Notes under the pieces: generated by a model
The model's database searches: none
The model's input: the letters and a program-made list of their open reading frames with translations, nothing else
Told to the model about the DNA's origin: nothing
Translations under genes and position numbers: made by a program
Assembly (NCBI RefSeq): GCF_014640295.1
Contig: NZ_BMGR01000010.1
Coordinates: forward strand, 1-64,000
DNA from: Paenibacillus abyssi
GTDB taxonomy: Bacteria; Bacillota; Bacilli; Paenibacillales; Paenibacillaceae
Length of the DNA stretch: 64,000 nt
Reading direction: 5' to 3'
In this document: positions 35,688 through 45,266 of the stretch, piece after piece
Layout of the letters: each line of letters opens with the position of its first letter
Position numbering within the stretch: the first letter of the stretch is position 1

Positions 35688-36491
35688 CTATAAGATAACA
35701 AAAATAAAGAAGATCGCCGCGAGCGCAAAACGGTATATCGCAAACCAGGTCAACCGCAGCTTCTTAATCAGATTAAGGAACGTGACAACGGCGATCATCG
35801 CCACAATAAACGCTGCGCCAAGTCCGACCAGAAATACCGGTAGGTCGTCGACGGACAAATACTCTCTGCTTTTATACAGATCATACAATGAAGCGCCGAA
35901 CATAACCGGAACAGAGACGATAAAAGTGAATTCCGCAGCTGCCTTCTGGCTAGTCCCGACAAGCAATCCGCCGGAGATTGTTGAGCCGGAGCGGGAAAAC
36001 CCGGGCCACAACGCTAATAATTGAAATAATCCAATGTAAAACGCTTGTTTATACGAGATATCATCCACATTTTCAGCTGTAATCGTACGTTTCGTATTCT
36101 CGGCCACGATCATAAGTATACCGCCTAAGACCAAACCGATCAGCACCGTTTCGGGCCCGAACAAATATTGCTTGATCAGGCTGTGCACTGTAAAAGCGGC
36201 AATTACCGCAGGCAGCATCGCCAATGCGATATGGATGATGCTAACGCTATTTCGATGAGCAAAATTAAATGTGAACAAATCCTTGAACAGTCCTGCAAAT
36301 CGTTTCCAATAAATGACCAGAACAGCCAATACGGCTCCAAACTGAATGACAATTTCAAACGTTTTGGCGCTCTCTCCTTCAAATCCGAGCAAATGTGACG
36401 TAAGAATTAAATGGCCGGTTGAAGAAACAGGCAAAAACTCAGTTAAGCCTTCCACAATCCCTAGAATAATCGCATTAATAATGTCGTTCAA
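35688..36491 (-). CDS. uppP: Undecaprenyl-diphosphatase (bacitracin resistance)
   Basis: 267 residues, about eight membrane helices. UppP/BacA dephosphorylates undecaprenyl pyrophosphate so the lipid carrier of cell-wall synthesis can be reused. Catalytic motifs are GIVEGLTEFLPVSSTGHLIL near the start and FSRSGSTISGGLL in the middle, containing the Glu, Ser and Arg residues used by the enzyme. The TTG start follows AGGAG at nine bases. Monocistronic. Confidence 0.95.
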   Translation of the reverse strand: MNDIINAIILGIVEGLTEFLPVSSTGHLILTSHLLGFEGESAKTFEIVIQFGAVLAVLVIYWKRFAGLFKDLFTFNFAHRNSVSIIHIALAMLPAVIAAFTVHSLIKQYLFGPETVLIGLVLGGILMIVAENTKRTITAENVDDISYKQAFYIGLFQLLALWPGFSRSGSTISGGLLVGTSQKAAAEFTFIVSVPVMFGASLYDLYKSREYLSVDDLPVFLVGLGAAFIVAMIAVVTFLNLIKKLRLTWFAIYRFALAAIFFIFVIL

Positions 36492-36641
36492 AATGAAACA
36501 CTCCTATCAACTGTTTGTTCTCTTCTCTATATGTTAATAGTTCGCCTTAGATTAAAGCTTCTCCTTCATTATTAAATTGTAATTTTTCCCATGGTTTCCG
36601 TTATAAGGATAACAGCGATATGCCTCTATGGAAAGCCTGTG

Positions 36642-37931
36642 CTATCGCTTAATTTCTACTTTGCGGATGCGGTTCCGCTCTTTTTCCCGTACGGTAAATG
36701 TTACATCATCAAGGTGGATCGATTCACCGTTTTTAATCTCAGGGTTCTGGCTGTAGACCCATCCCCCGATCGTATCGACCTCATGATTATCAAATTCCAG
36801 CCCAACGACCACGCTAACCTCGGACAGGAGCACTTTCCCGTCGAACATATAATGGTCCGGCGCAATCATTTCGACGGCCTTCTTTTCATCCTTGTCAAAT
36901 TCATCACGGATCTCGCCGACAATTTCCTCCAGAATATCTTCAATCGTAATAATGCCAGACGTACCCCCGTATTCATCAAGCAAAAGCGCGATATGACACT
37001 GCTCTGCCTGCATTTTTTTGAGCAGCAATTTGACCGGCATTACCTCCGGCACTGTCATAGGCGGAAGCAGCAGCGATTTGAAATCAAAATCCGGATTATT
37101 GTCATAACGCAGGAAGAACTGCTTCGTGTTGATAAAACCGACAATATTATCCTTATTCTCCTTGGCAACCGGGAATCGTGTGTACTGTTCGCGCTTGATG
37201 ATCTTTAAATTTTCTTCTAATGATTTATTCGTATATAAGCAGACCATATCGGTCCGTGGCACCATAATTTCCCTTGCCAGCAAATTGTCGAAGGTGAAAA
37301 TACGGCTCACGTAACCAAGCTCGGTTTTGTTAATTTTTCCGCTCTCATAGCTGTCGGACAAAATAATCCGGATTTCCTCTTCAGAATGGGCATACTCCTG
37401 TTCCTTCACCGGTTTAAACCCCAGCATTTTGACCAATGCGTTAGCTGATCCATTCAGCACCCAAATAAAAGGATACATCATTTTATAAAAGAAAATAATC
37501 GGACCGGCGGTCAATAAGCTGATCTGCTCCGCCATTTGAATGGCCAATGTCTTTGGCGCAAGCTCACCTAATACCACGTGTAGATAGGTGACCGCGGCAA
37601 AGGCAATGACAAAGGACAGAACGCTTATGTAAGGCTCGCCAATACCCGCGTAATGAAATAAGGGGTGAAGGAGCTTTTCAACGGTTGGTTCGCCCAGCCA
37701 GCCCAGTCCGAGTGCGGTGATCGTAATACCTAGCTGGCACGCTGACAAATAACCGTCCAAATTGTTGGTTACTTTATGGACTTTTTGCGCATTTTTTCGC
37801 TCTTCCTGAACCAGCTGATCCACGCGGCTTGGCCGTAATCGAATGATAGCAAATTCCGTTGCCACAAAAAAGGCCGTAAATAAGATCAAGACAGCAACAA
37901 GAAACAGGTTTAATAATAGCATAAAAGCCAT
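36642..37931 (-). CDS. CNNM/HlyC-CorC family membrane protein
   Basis: 429 residues. The order is DUF21/CNNM membrane domain with three to four helices (about 1-190), a CBS pair (about 205-325; MVPRTDMVCL, ITIEDILEEIVGEIRDEFD) and a C-terminal CorC_HlyC transporter-associated domain (about 340-425). CNNM homologues export or sense Mg2+ and Co2+; B. subtilis MpfA/YhdP type. The old name hemolysin is misleading. The exact start is uncertain between GTG 37943, ATG 37931 and ATG 37922; ATG 37931 has GGAG six bases upstream. Confidence 0.9.
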   Translation of the reverse strand: MAFMLLLNLFLVAVLILFTAFFVATEFAIIRLRPSRVDQLVQEERKNAQKVHKVTNNLDGYLSACQLGITITALGLGWLGEPTVEKLLHPLFHYAGIGEPYISVLSFVIAFAAVTYLHVVLGELAPKTLAIQMAEQISLLTAGPIIFFYKMMYPFIWVLNGSANALVKMLGFKPVKEQEYAHSEEEIRIILSDSYESGKINKTELGYVSRIFTFDNLLAREIMVPRTDMVCLYTNKSLEENLKIIKREQYTRFPVAKENKDNIVGFINTKQFFLRYDNNPDFDFKSLLLPPMTVPEVMPVKLLLKKMQAEQCHIALLLDEYGGTSGIITIEDILEEIVGEIRDEFDKDEKKAVEMIAPDHYMFDGKVLLSEVSVVVGLEFDNHEVDTIGGWVYSQNPEIKNGESIHLDDVTFTVREKERNRIRKVEIKR

Positions 37932-38056
37932 CCTTCTCTCCACGGTTTTGTTGCCAATAGTGTCCCCTCATCACGACCCGTTGATTACAGGAAAAAGAAA
38001 GAGATTTATCCTGCATCGGACGGGCCGCTGCGGAATAAACCTCTGTTTAATCAAAC

Positions 38057-41000
38057 TTATTCGATTTCCGCATTCGCAGGAGCTTTGCGGAATTTAGCCA
38101 TAAATTCATATACAATCGGAACGATCAGAAGCGTGAGCAGCGTGGAGCTGATCAAACCGCCGATAACCGTGACGCCCAGCCCTTTGGAGATCAATCCGCC
38201 GGATTCATATCCAAAAGCGAGCGGCAGCAATGCGCCGACAGTTGCGAGTGCAGTCATCAAAATCGGGCGCAGCCTTGTTCCTGCTGCTTCAAGCAGCGCT
38301 TCACGCACGGTGAGACCTTCCTTCTGCTTCTGTATGACACGGTCGATCAATACAATTGCATTGGTAACGACGATCCCGATCAGCATCAGTGCGCCGATCA
38401 AGGCGGTGACACTAATGGTTTCACCGGCAAGCCACAGTCCAACCAGTGCGCCGATCACCGTAAACGGAATCGAGAACAATATCGTGAGCGGTGTTAAGCC
38501 GCCTCCAAACGTGATGACAAGGACGAGGTAAACGACCGCGATCGCAGCCAGAATTGCCAGACCGAGCTGAGTAAAGGCTTCATTCATCTGCTGTGTAACC
38601 CCGCCAAAGCTGACTTCAACATTCGCAGGCAGTTCTAGCTTGTCGATCTCTTGCTGAAGGGTGTTCGAAACAGCAGCTACATTGGCTGCAGTCGCGTCCG
38701 CACTTACTTCCGCATAGGTACGGTCATCCCGTCTTGTAATCGTATTTGGGGATTCGCCGTCTTGAATGTCCATCACATCTTTAAGGGCAACCTCCATGCC
38801 AAGCGGAGAGCGAAGTGTAACATTTTCCAGCTCTTCCTTGCTTGAGAAGCCTTTCTCTTCAACGTGAATGTAAACATTCATATCTTTACCGTCGTTCTCA
38901 ATCGTCGTAAGCACTGGACGCTGGCGGGCAGGACTTAATTCCATCGCCACTTGACCGGCGACCAATCCATATTGCGCCAGCTTTTCATGATTGGCAACGA
39001 GCACGTATTGCTCATAGGTTTCGGACATGCTTGAGTCGACATTCGACAGATCCGGATTTTCTCTCATCAAGTCCATGATTTGGCCAACAACAGGCTGCAG
39101 GGTCTCCATATCCGGTCCAAAGACCTGCAGGGACACTCCGCTTCCGCCTAAACCGCCGCCTGTGAAATCCTGCTCTCTCCACTCCCCTTCTCCGCCAAGG
39201 CCTTCCAGGAACTGAACAACATCCTGTTTCTCCTCAGTGAAGTTTTCAAAATCAGGATCGTAGTTCAAATTGAACAAAGCCTGCTTGGAAGCGCCTGGAC
39301 TCATTGGGTTCTGACCGCCAATCGAGTACTGAAGCATGTCAATCCCTTCGCGCTCCATGAATGCTTTTTCCGCTTTGAGAGCCAGGTCCTCCACTTGTTC
39401 CAATGTTTCGCCTGGTGCAGGGTTGTAGGTTACAACCATCATTTTTTGCTCGTCAGACGGAAGGAAGCTGAAGCCGACCACCGGTGCAAGCAGCAGACTG
39501 GCAAACAGCACGAGTGTGGCGATACCAAACGTGATCCATTTATGATTAAGCGACCAATTCAGAATACGTTTGTAACCGTTAGACATCATGTCAGGCTTCT
39601 CGTCATGCTGTTTCTTTGTTCCCTCCACGAGCATTTTTCTAAACAGCATATGCGCCAGCATCGGCACGACAGTTACGGCAACAAGCAGAGATGCCAGAAG
39701 CGCGAATACTACAGTCAGTGCAAACGGCAGGAAAATCTCGCCAATCGCCCCTTCAACCAAACCAAGCGGAAGGAATACAGCGATCGTTACAATCGTCGAA
39801 GCCGCAATCGGCACGAACATCTCCTTTGTCGCCGACAGCACAAGCTCTTTGCCTTTAAGCTTCTCTGATTTCATCGACATCCTTCGGTAGATGTTCTCGA
39901 TAACGACAATCGAGTCATCGATGACCCTCCCGATGGCTACAGTCATTGCGCCAAGCGTCATAATATTAAGCGTGACATCCATCTGATTTAATACAAGCAG
40001 TGCGATCAGAATGGACAGTGGAATCGATACTACCGCAATGATTGTGGAGCGAATATCACGCAGGAAAAGCAGGATAATGATAACTGCAAACAAGGATCCC
40101 ATTAATGCTTTGTTCAGCATGGTGTGCACGGATTCTTCAATCGGAGCTCCTTGGTCAAACGAAGTCTCGATGATCAAACCCTCTGTCTCACTGCCCAGCC
40201 GTTCCATTTCAGCCTTGACGTCGTTAACAACATCAACGGTGTTCGCGTCAGCTGCTTTCACAATTGATAAGCCGATTGAATCCTGTCCGTTCGTGCGGGA
40301 GATCGATTCCGCTTTACCGATCACGTTAATGTCGGCGATCTCGCCTAATGTAACGGTTGGAAGACCCGGCATAACAGCTGGGACGTTCGTCTCCGCTTGC
40401 TGATTAGGTGCTCCCGCTTGCGGCTGCTGCCCTGTGCCAGGCGCTTGCAGGCCTTGAGCGGTTGGCGCTTGCTGCGGCATCCCCTGACTTGGTGCAGAAG
40501 CTGCTGAAGGAATGACAGGAATGGTCAAGTTCTTCAGGTCATCCAGGCCAATGATGTTCCCGTCGACCAGTACGGCTTTCTCTGTATTCTCAAACTCGAA
40601 AATGCCAAGCGGCATCGTAATTGCCGAGCCTTGAATGATGCCTTTGACTGTTTCTTGATTCAATCCTAAAGCAGCCATTTTCTCGTCATTGAACTTCAGT
40701 TCAACTTCCTCTACATGCTGTCCGGAGATCTGCACGGAAGCAACGCCCTCTATTCCTTGAACAGTCGGCAGAACGGTTTCTTCAACCAGCTTTGTCAGCT
40801 CAGGAAGATCTCTGGTTTGATCGGAGACGCTCAGCGAGATCACGGGGAACGCATTGAAGGACATCCGGGAAACGCTGCTATCCTGCGCTCCATCAGGAAG
40901 GCGCATGCTGGATAATGCTTCATTCACTTCGGCAACAGCCTCATCCATATCTTTTTCATAATTATATTCAATGACGACCGAAGATACATTCTCCATCGAT

Positions 41001-41254
41001 GTGGATGAGATGGTATTTACCCCATCCAAATTACGGGTGCGCTGTTCAATCGGCTTTGATAAATTTTCCATCACCTCGTCCGGCGTTGCGCCAGGATACA
41101 CTGTCGTCACACTGACGATAGGAATTGTAATATCGGGCATAGTTTCCATTTTCATATTGAAGCCGGAATACAAGCCTGCCACCGTGACAATAATGGTCAT
41201 AATCCAAATGGCAAATTTGTTATTTAACGAGAAACGAATCGTGCTTTTCAACAA
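38057..41254 (-). CDS. RND-family efflux permease (SwrC/AcrB-like)
   Basis: 1065 residues with twelve helices and two large extracytoplasmic loops. The first helix region, MKMETMPDITIPIVSVTTVYPGATPDEV, and the intramembrane Asp-bearing segment (IGRVIDDSIVVIENIYR) are present. Such pumps use the proton gradient to export surfactants, drugs or lipids. A Gln/Pro/Gly/Ala-rich insert lies in the first loop at about residues 255-293. No membrane fusion or outer-membrane partner is near, as expected for a Firmicute. Two TTG starts follow AAGGAG. It is third in an operon with its two-component system. Confidence 0.93.
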   Translation of the reverse strand: MLKSTIRFSLNNKFAIWIMTIIVTVAGLYSGFNMKMETMPDITIPIVSVTTVYPGATPDEVMENLSKPIEQRTRNLDGVNTISSTSMENVSSVVIEYNYEKDMDEAVAEVNEALSSMRLPDGAQDSSVSRMSFNAFPVISLSVSDQTRDLPELTKLVEETVLPTVQGIEGVASVQISGQHVEEVELKFNDEKMAALGLNQETVKGIIQGSAITMPLGIFEFENTEKAVLVDGNIIGLDDLKNLTIPVIPSAASAPSQGMPQQAPTAQGLQAPGTGQQPQAGAPNQQAETNVPAVMPGLPTVTLGEIADINVIGKAESISRTNGQDSIGLSIVKAADANTVDVVNDVKAEMERLGSETEGLIIETSFDQGAPIEESVHTMLNKALMGSLFAVIIILLFLRDIRSTIIAVVSIPLSILIALLVLNQMDVTLNIMTLGAMTVAIGRVIDDSIVVIENIYRRMSMKSEKLKGKELVLSATKEMFVPIAASTIVTIAVFLPLGLVEGAIGEIFLPFALTVVFALLASLLVAVTVVPMLAHMLFRKMLVEGTKKQHDEKPDMMSNGYKRILNWSLNHKWITFGIATLVLFASLLLAPVVGFSFLPSDEQKMMVVTYNPAPGETLEQVEDLALKAEKAFMEREGIDMLQYSIGGQNPMSPGASKQALFNLNYDPDFENFTEEKQDVVQFLEGLGGEGEWREQDFTGGGLGGSGVSLQVFGPDMETLQPVVGQIMDLMRENPDLSNVDSSMSETYEQYVLVANHEKLAQYGLVAGQVAMELSPARQRPVLTTIENDGKDMNVYIHVEEKGFSSKEELENVTLRSPLGMEVALKDVMDIQDGESPNTITRRDDRTYAEVSADATAANVAAVSNTLQQEIDKLELPANVEVSFGGVTQQMNEAFTQLGLAILAAIAVVYLVLVITFGGGLTPLTILFSIPFTVIGALVGLWLAGETISVTALIGALMLIGIVVTNAIVLIDRVIQKQKEGLTVREALLEAAGTRLRPILMTALATVGALLPLAFGYESGGLISKGLGVTVIGGLISSTLLTLLIVPIVYEFMAKFRKAPANAEIE

Positions 41255-41289
41255 CTTCCACTCCTTCTAGTGTCTAGGTAATAGCAGAT

Positions 41290-41979
41290 CTATATTTTAA
41301 AACGGTAGCCGACGCCCCAAATTGTCTCGATATACTGGGGATTCGACGGATTGAGCTCGATCTTCTCCCGTATTCTGCGAATATGAACCGTTACCGTTGT
41401 CAGGTCGCCTGTAGAATCCAGTCCCCAAATCCGCTCGAACAGTTCCTCTTTATTAAATACGCGGTTTGGGTGCTGGGCCATAAACATTAACAGATCATAT
41501 TCCTTGGAGGTTAGAACAGCCTCCTGTTCATTGATAAATATTCTTCGCGAAGGCTTGTCAATGATCAGGCCGCGGATTCGAATCTGGTCGCTTTTGCCTT
41601 CCCTTGCTCCCATGAGCCGTTCATACCTGGCTAGATGAGCCTTTACTCTGGCTACGAGCTCACCCGGACTGAACGGCTTTGTCATGTAATCGTCTGCCCC
41701 TAGCCCAAGGCCTCTGATTTTGTCGATTTCCTCTTTCTTGGCCGATACCATCAGAATCGGGATATCCTTCGTTTGCCGAAGCTGTCTGCAGATCTCGAAA
41801 CCGTCCACCTCGGGCAGCATCAAATCGAGAATGAGCAGGTCATAGTCGTTTTGCAGCGCTTGCCGTAATCCAACCTCTCCGCTGCTCACCAAATCTACAG
41901 AAAAGCCATGACTTTCCAAATAATCCCTCTCCAGCTCGGCGATCGACGTTTCATCCTCAATGATCAAAATTTTCTTCAA
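41290..41979 (-). CDS. OmpR/PhoB-family response regulator
   Basis: 229 residues. The receiver domain has IIEDE near the start, the phospho-Asp in LLILDLMLPEVDG and the Lys in DYMTKPF. The C-terminal winged helix contains RIWGLDSTGDLTTVTVHIRRIREKIE and IETIWGVGYRFKI. It overlaps the kinase gene by 23 bases and lies 35 bases before the RND pump gene, which it probably controls. Confidence 0.95.
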   Translation of the reverse strand: MKKILIIEDETSIAELERDYLESHGFSVDLVSSGEVGLRQALQNDYDLLILDLMLPEVDGFEICRQLRQTKDIPILMVSAKKEEIDKIRGLGLGADDYMTKPFSPGELVARVKAHLARYERLMGAREGKSDQIRIRGLIIDKPSRRIFINEQEAVLTSKEYDLLMFMAQHPNRVFNKEELFERIWGLDSTGDLTTVTVHIRRIREKIELNPSNPQYIETIWGVGYRFKI

Positions 41980-43441
41980 CTTTTTTCACCGTCGCTTCCT
42001 TCGACATGGATTTGGGAAGCGTAAAAGCGATCTTGCTTCCTTGTCCCTCAATACTCGCTGCTTCCGCGGTGCCCCCGTGGCCTTCAACAATATGCTTCAC
42101 GATAGCCAAGCCGAGCCCGCTTCCTCCATTCGCAGAGCTGCGGGATTGCTCCGCCCGGTAGAACCGGTCAAAAATATGCGGAAGCGCCTGTTTATTAATG
42201 CCCGGGCCCGTATCCTGAATTTCCACCTTGACGCAATCTTCCTTCTCCTTCAAGCTGACCGTCACTCGTTTTTCCCGGCCGGCAGGCAGCACTTTCATAT
42301 ACTTTAAGCTGTTGTCGATTATATTCGAGAGCACCCTGCTCAGCTTTTCACGATCCGCTGTTACATGCACCGGTACATTAGCGGCAGGCACAAACTCCAA
42401 TATCACGCCTGATTTCTCCATATCAAACTGGCGTTCCTCCATATAATCGCTTAAGTAACGATGCAGATCGAAGCTCTGAAAATCATAAGTCTCCTTGTTT
42501 AGATCCAGCTTGGAGAATAGAAACAGCTCGTCAATCAATTTATCCATCTCCGATGCTTTACTGTAAATCGTCCGGATGTATTTCTCCCGCTTCTCCTCCG
42601 TATTGGCCACCCCGTCCAGGATGCCTTCGACATAACCCTTAATGGCCGTGATCGGCGTTTTTAAGTCGTGGGAAATGTTCGAGATGAGCTCTTTCCTGTT
42701 CTCCTCGTACTGTAAGCTTTGATCAATCGAGGTTTTCAGCCGGGAGCGCATATCCTCAAATGCAGTGCCCAACTGGCCGATTTCATCATTGGATGTCGGT
42801 TTGACGACAAAATTAAGATTGCCGTCCTTGATTTGCTCCACCGCACCTTTTAATTCATCCAACGGCCGGATCAAGCTTCGGGATACGAGATAGCTGAGCA
42901 CAAAATGCGTCACGCCGATGGAGATCAGCAAAGCAATAAAAATCAACGGCCGCATATAAACCGGAATCGGTTCGTAATTGTATAACAGCGTGTACTCTCC
43001 GGCGCTGCCGTCCGAATACGTGAACGTCTCCTTATGTATGGAATAGTTCTCCGCACCGATCTTAATATTGTCTGCGGATTGGGCTTTGCTGACGGTTGAT
43101 TCCGTCTGTTTTGCAGTATCTGCCAGCCAATTCGGTGACGCGGTGACCTCCCCTCCTTCGGTTAATATAAATCCGGAATTCCACTGCTCAAAACGGTTCA
43201 TGACAGACTGCACATACTCCGGCTCTTTAAACCGGTCAGGATCATGGCTTGCTACATATTTGACTTCACCTGTTACTTCCGACAAGTGAAGCAGCAGTTC
43301 CTGATTGACCTCATACGTTTTAAATACATGAACCTTGCCCTGAAAAATCGGAGTCACGAGCAGCGCAACAATGATAAGAAGAAGCTGAGGCACGATGACC
43401 ATGGCCAATAAGGTTAACTTCAGCTTGACGCGGATCGACAT
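41957..43441 (-). CDS. Sensor histidine kinase, partner of the RND pump regulator
   Basis: 494 residues. A first membrane helix, an extracytoplasmic sensor of about 140 residues, a second helix and a HAMP domain (about 190-240) precede HisKA with ISHDLKTPITAIKG and the ATPase domain with IIDNSLKYM, DTGPGI and GSGLGLAIV. The sensor region has no recognised fold. ATG 43441 has AAAGG at ten bases; GTG 43450 and ATG 43447 are alternatives. First gene of the kinase-regulator-pump operon. Confidence 0.93.
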   Translation of the reverse strand: MSIRVKLKLTLLAMVIVPQLLLIIVALLVTPIFQGKVHVFKTYEVNQELLLHLSEVTGEVKYVASHDPDRFKEPEYVQSVMNRFEQWNSGFILTEGGEVTASPNWLADTAKQTESTVSKAQSADNIKIGAENYSIHKETFTYSDGSAGEYTLLYNYEPIPVYMRPLIFIALLISIGVTHFVLSYLVSRSLIRPLDELKGAVEQIKDGNLNFVVKPTSNDEIGQLGTAFEDMRSRLKTSIDQSLQYEENRKELISNISHDLKTPITAIKGYVEGILDGVANTEEKREKYIRTIYSKASEMDKLIDELFLFSKLDLNKETYDFQSFDLHRYLSDYMEERQFDMEKSGVILEFVPAANVPVHVTADREKLSRVLSNIIDNSLKYMKVLPAGREKRVTVSLKEKEDCVKVEIQDTGPGINKQALPHIFDRFYRAEQSRSSANGGSGLGLAIVKHIVEGHGGTAEAASIEGQGSKIAFTLPKSMSKEATVKKVEENFDH

Positions 43442-43450
43442 ATTCATCAC

Positions 43451-43834
43451 GCCTTTGTTAGTTCTAGTAATATCATAACGATTATTTATAAACGAAAAAA
43501 AAACGGGATATTAAATCTTTCTTAATTCGCCATCGCTTTATACTATTTAATTTATGCAATTAATATTTAATGTTATTAACTTAATATCACATCCTTCAAG
43601 TTATCCGGGCTGAAAAATCATAAAAATACAGCTTTTATGCAGGTTTGTCCCATTCACTGGGATACCTTTTTCACAATGTTTTTTTTACATCTACGTCAGG
43701 AGGATTGAAAGGTTTCTTACTTGAACATTTCTTTAGAAAAGTCATTCGGTGATAGACAACCTTGCACTTCTGAGTTACATTATGGGCATGATTATCATCC
43801 TGTAAGCGAATACACTATTTAAAAGGAGCCCGTT
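43451..43834. other. AT-rich divergent intergenic region
   Basis: 384 bases between the kinase operon and the MFS gene. The left two thirds are very AT-rich, with no clear promoter boxes that I can assign. A small TCCCA / TGGGA hairpin lies at about 43647-43662. The right end may encode a 33-residue leader ORF (next entry). Confidence 0.5.
43721..43822 (+). CDS. Possible 33-residue leader peptide upstream of the MFS gene
   Basis: TTG at 43721 with GAAAGG eight bases before it opens a frame of 33 residues (MNISLEKSFGDRQPCTSELH..., ending SEYTI). It ends 12 bases before the MFS start codon, on top of the MFS ribosome binding site. Such placing is typical of translationally coupled leader peptides, but a chance frame is quite possible. 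Confidence 0.3.
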   Translation: MNISLEKSFGDRQPCTSELHYGHDYHPVSEYTI

Positions 43835-45049
43835 ATGCAGCAAAAAACCGCTATACTCAAAGACCAGCCCCCTATCGAAACGACGGTGCTGGATCATGCC
43901 GTATTTATCATCGTAACGATCCTCTATTGGTCGGCCTTATTCGTCTATGTACCCATTCTCACCCCGTATTTGGAATTTCGCGGCCTTTCTCTGCAACTGA
44001 TCGGCCTGGTCCTGGGGAGCTATGGGCTCACCCAATTAATCGTACGGTTTCCGTTAGGCATCGCTTCAGATAAGCTTCACAGACGCAAACCGTTTATTAT
44101 GCTCGGATTGTTGACCGCTGTAATCAGCTGTTTATTTTATATCATCCCCGGTTCATGGTTGTGGCCGTTGACCGGCCGGATCCTGTCAGGCGTGAGCGCA
44201 TCGACATGGGTGGCATTCACCGTGTTGTACGCAAGCTATTTCTCCGCTTCCAGCGCTACACGCGCCATGGGCACAATCAGCTTTATGACGGTATCCGGAC
44301 AGTTGATCGGCATGACGCTTAGCGGCTGGCTGGCGGAAGCATTCAGCTGGAATGCTGCTTTTTTGGCCGGGATTTGCATCGGTCTAACCGGATTGGCACT
44401 TACTTTTCTAATAAAAGAGCCGAGTGAAGGGATTCAACGCACTCCTATGTCCCTCTCCGCTCTTGTAGAAGTCGTACGCTCGCCAATTCTGATCCGGGTT
44501 TCCATTCTTTCCATTTTTGCTCACAGCATTCTGTTCATCACGATGTTTGGGTTTACGCCGCTGCAGGCAACCTCGCTTGGTGCGAGCAAATTGGAGCTGA
44601 GCTATGTCGTGATTGCGTTCATGATCCCGCATGCGCTCACCTCGCTGTTCAGCGGGAAATGGTTCGCCCCGCGTTTGGGCGAGTGGAGGCTTGCGAGAAT
44701 CGGATTCCTGTTGGGCGGTATCTTCACCGCCTCCATTGCATTCTCGCCTACGTTGGGATGGCTCATGCTCACACAGGCATTAAACGGCTTTGCTTTGGGA
44801 TTAATCTTCCCCCTGCTGCTGGGAATGGCGATCAAAGACTTCGAGCCTTCCAAGCGTGCAACTGCGATGGGATTCTATCAAGCGATTTATTCGGTAGGCA
44901 TGTTCATGGGACCGTTTCTCGCCGGCTGGCTAAATGAAGTCTGGGGGTTACAAAGCGGGTTTTATTACGGAGCGAGCGTCGCTTTCGCCGCGGTTCTGCT
45001 CATTACATTATGGAAAAAGCCGCAAGAGAGCGTTCTCGGCAATAGTTAA
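43835..45049 (+). CDS. MFS transporter
   Basis: 404 residues, twelve predicted helices. The MFS loop 2-3 motif is present (GIASDKLHRRKPFIMLG), and a second half-repeat lies after residue about 215. Loss of the acidic and basic pairs in helix 1 gives no substrate clue. Drug or metabolite efflux is the usual role of this YfkF/YttB-like type. ATG follows AAAGGAG at six bases. Confidence 0.88.
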   Translation: MQQKTAILKDQPPIETTVLDHAVFIIVTILYWSALFVYVPILTPYLEFRGLSLQLIGLVLGSYGLTQLIVRFPLGIASDKLHRRKPFIMLGLLTAVISCLFYIIPGSWLWPLTGRILSGVSASTWVAFTVLYASYFSASSATRAMGTISFMTVSGQLIGMTLSGWLAEAFSWNAAFLAGICIGLTGLALTFLIKEPSEGIQRTPMSLSALVEVVRSPILIRVSILSIFAHSILFITMFGFTPLQATSLGASKLELSYVVIAFMIPHALTSLFSGKWFAPRLGEWRLARIGFLLGGIFTASIAFSPTLGWLMLTQALNGFALGLIFPLLLGMAIKDFEPSKRATAMGFYQAIYSVGMFMGPFLAGWLNEVWGLQSGFYYGASVAFAAVLLITLWKKPQESVLGNS

Positions 45050-45122
45050 GGCACCAAATTATAATGCAGATTCGCAGCTGGAGCCGCGAATAGCAGCAGT
45101 GCTGGTCCAGCCAAGTGTTGAT

Positions 45123-45167
45123 ATGCACCTCGATCGACGACATCTAGCTTTCGGTTTCGAGGTGCAT
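45123..45167 (+). terminator. Hairpin downstream of the MFS gene
   Basis: ATGCACCTCGA / TCGAGGTGCAT stem, loop about 23 bases. No T run follows on the plus strand, so it may act as a weak or factor-dependent terminator or as an mRNA stabiliser. Confidence 0.35.
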
Positions 45168-45266
45168 TCAGCGGGTATGAAAGGTCTACTCTTAAATCAG
45201 CTCTCATAATCAATACGCAACAGTTTACTAAGGGCTCGTCCCAACCGTATCGGATCAGCCGGCACT

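Noticed and set aside
45123-45167. Large inverted repeat after the MFS gene as an IS end or attachment site
   Set aside because: No transposase, no target duplication and no second copy in the window; it reads better as a stem-loop at the end of a transcript.
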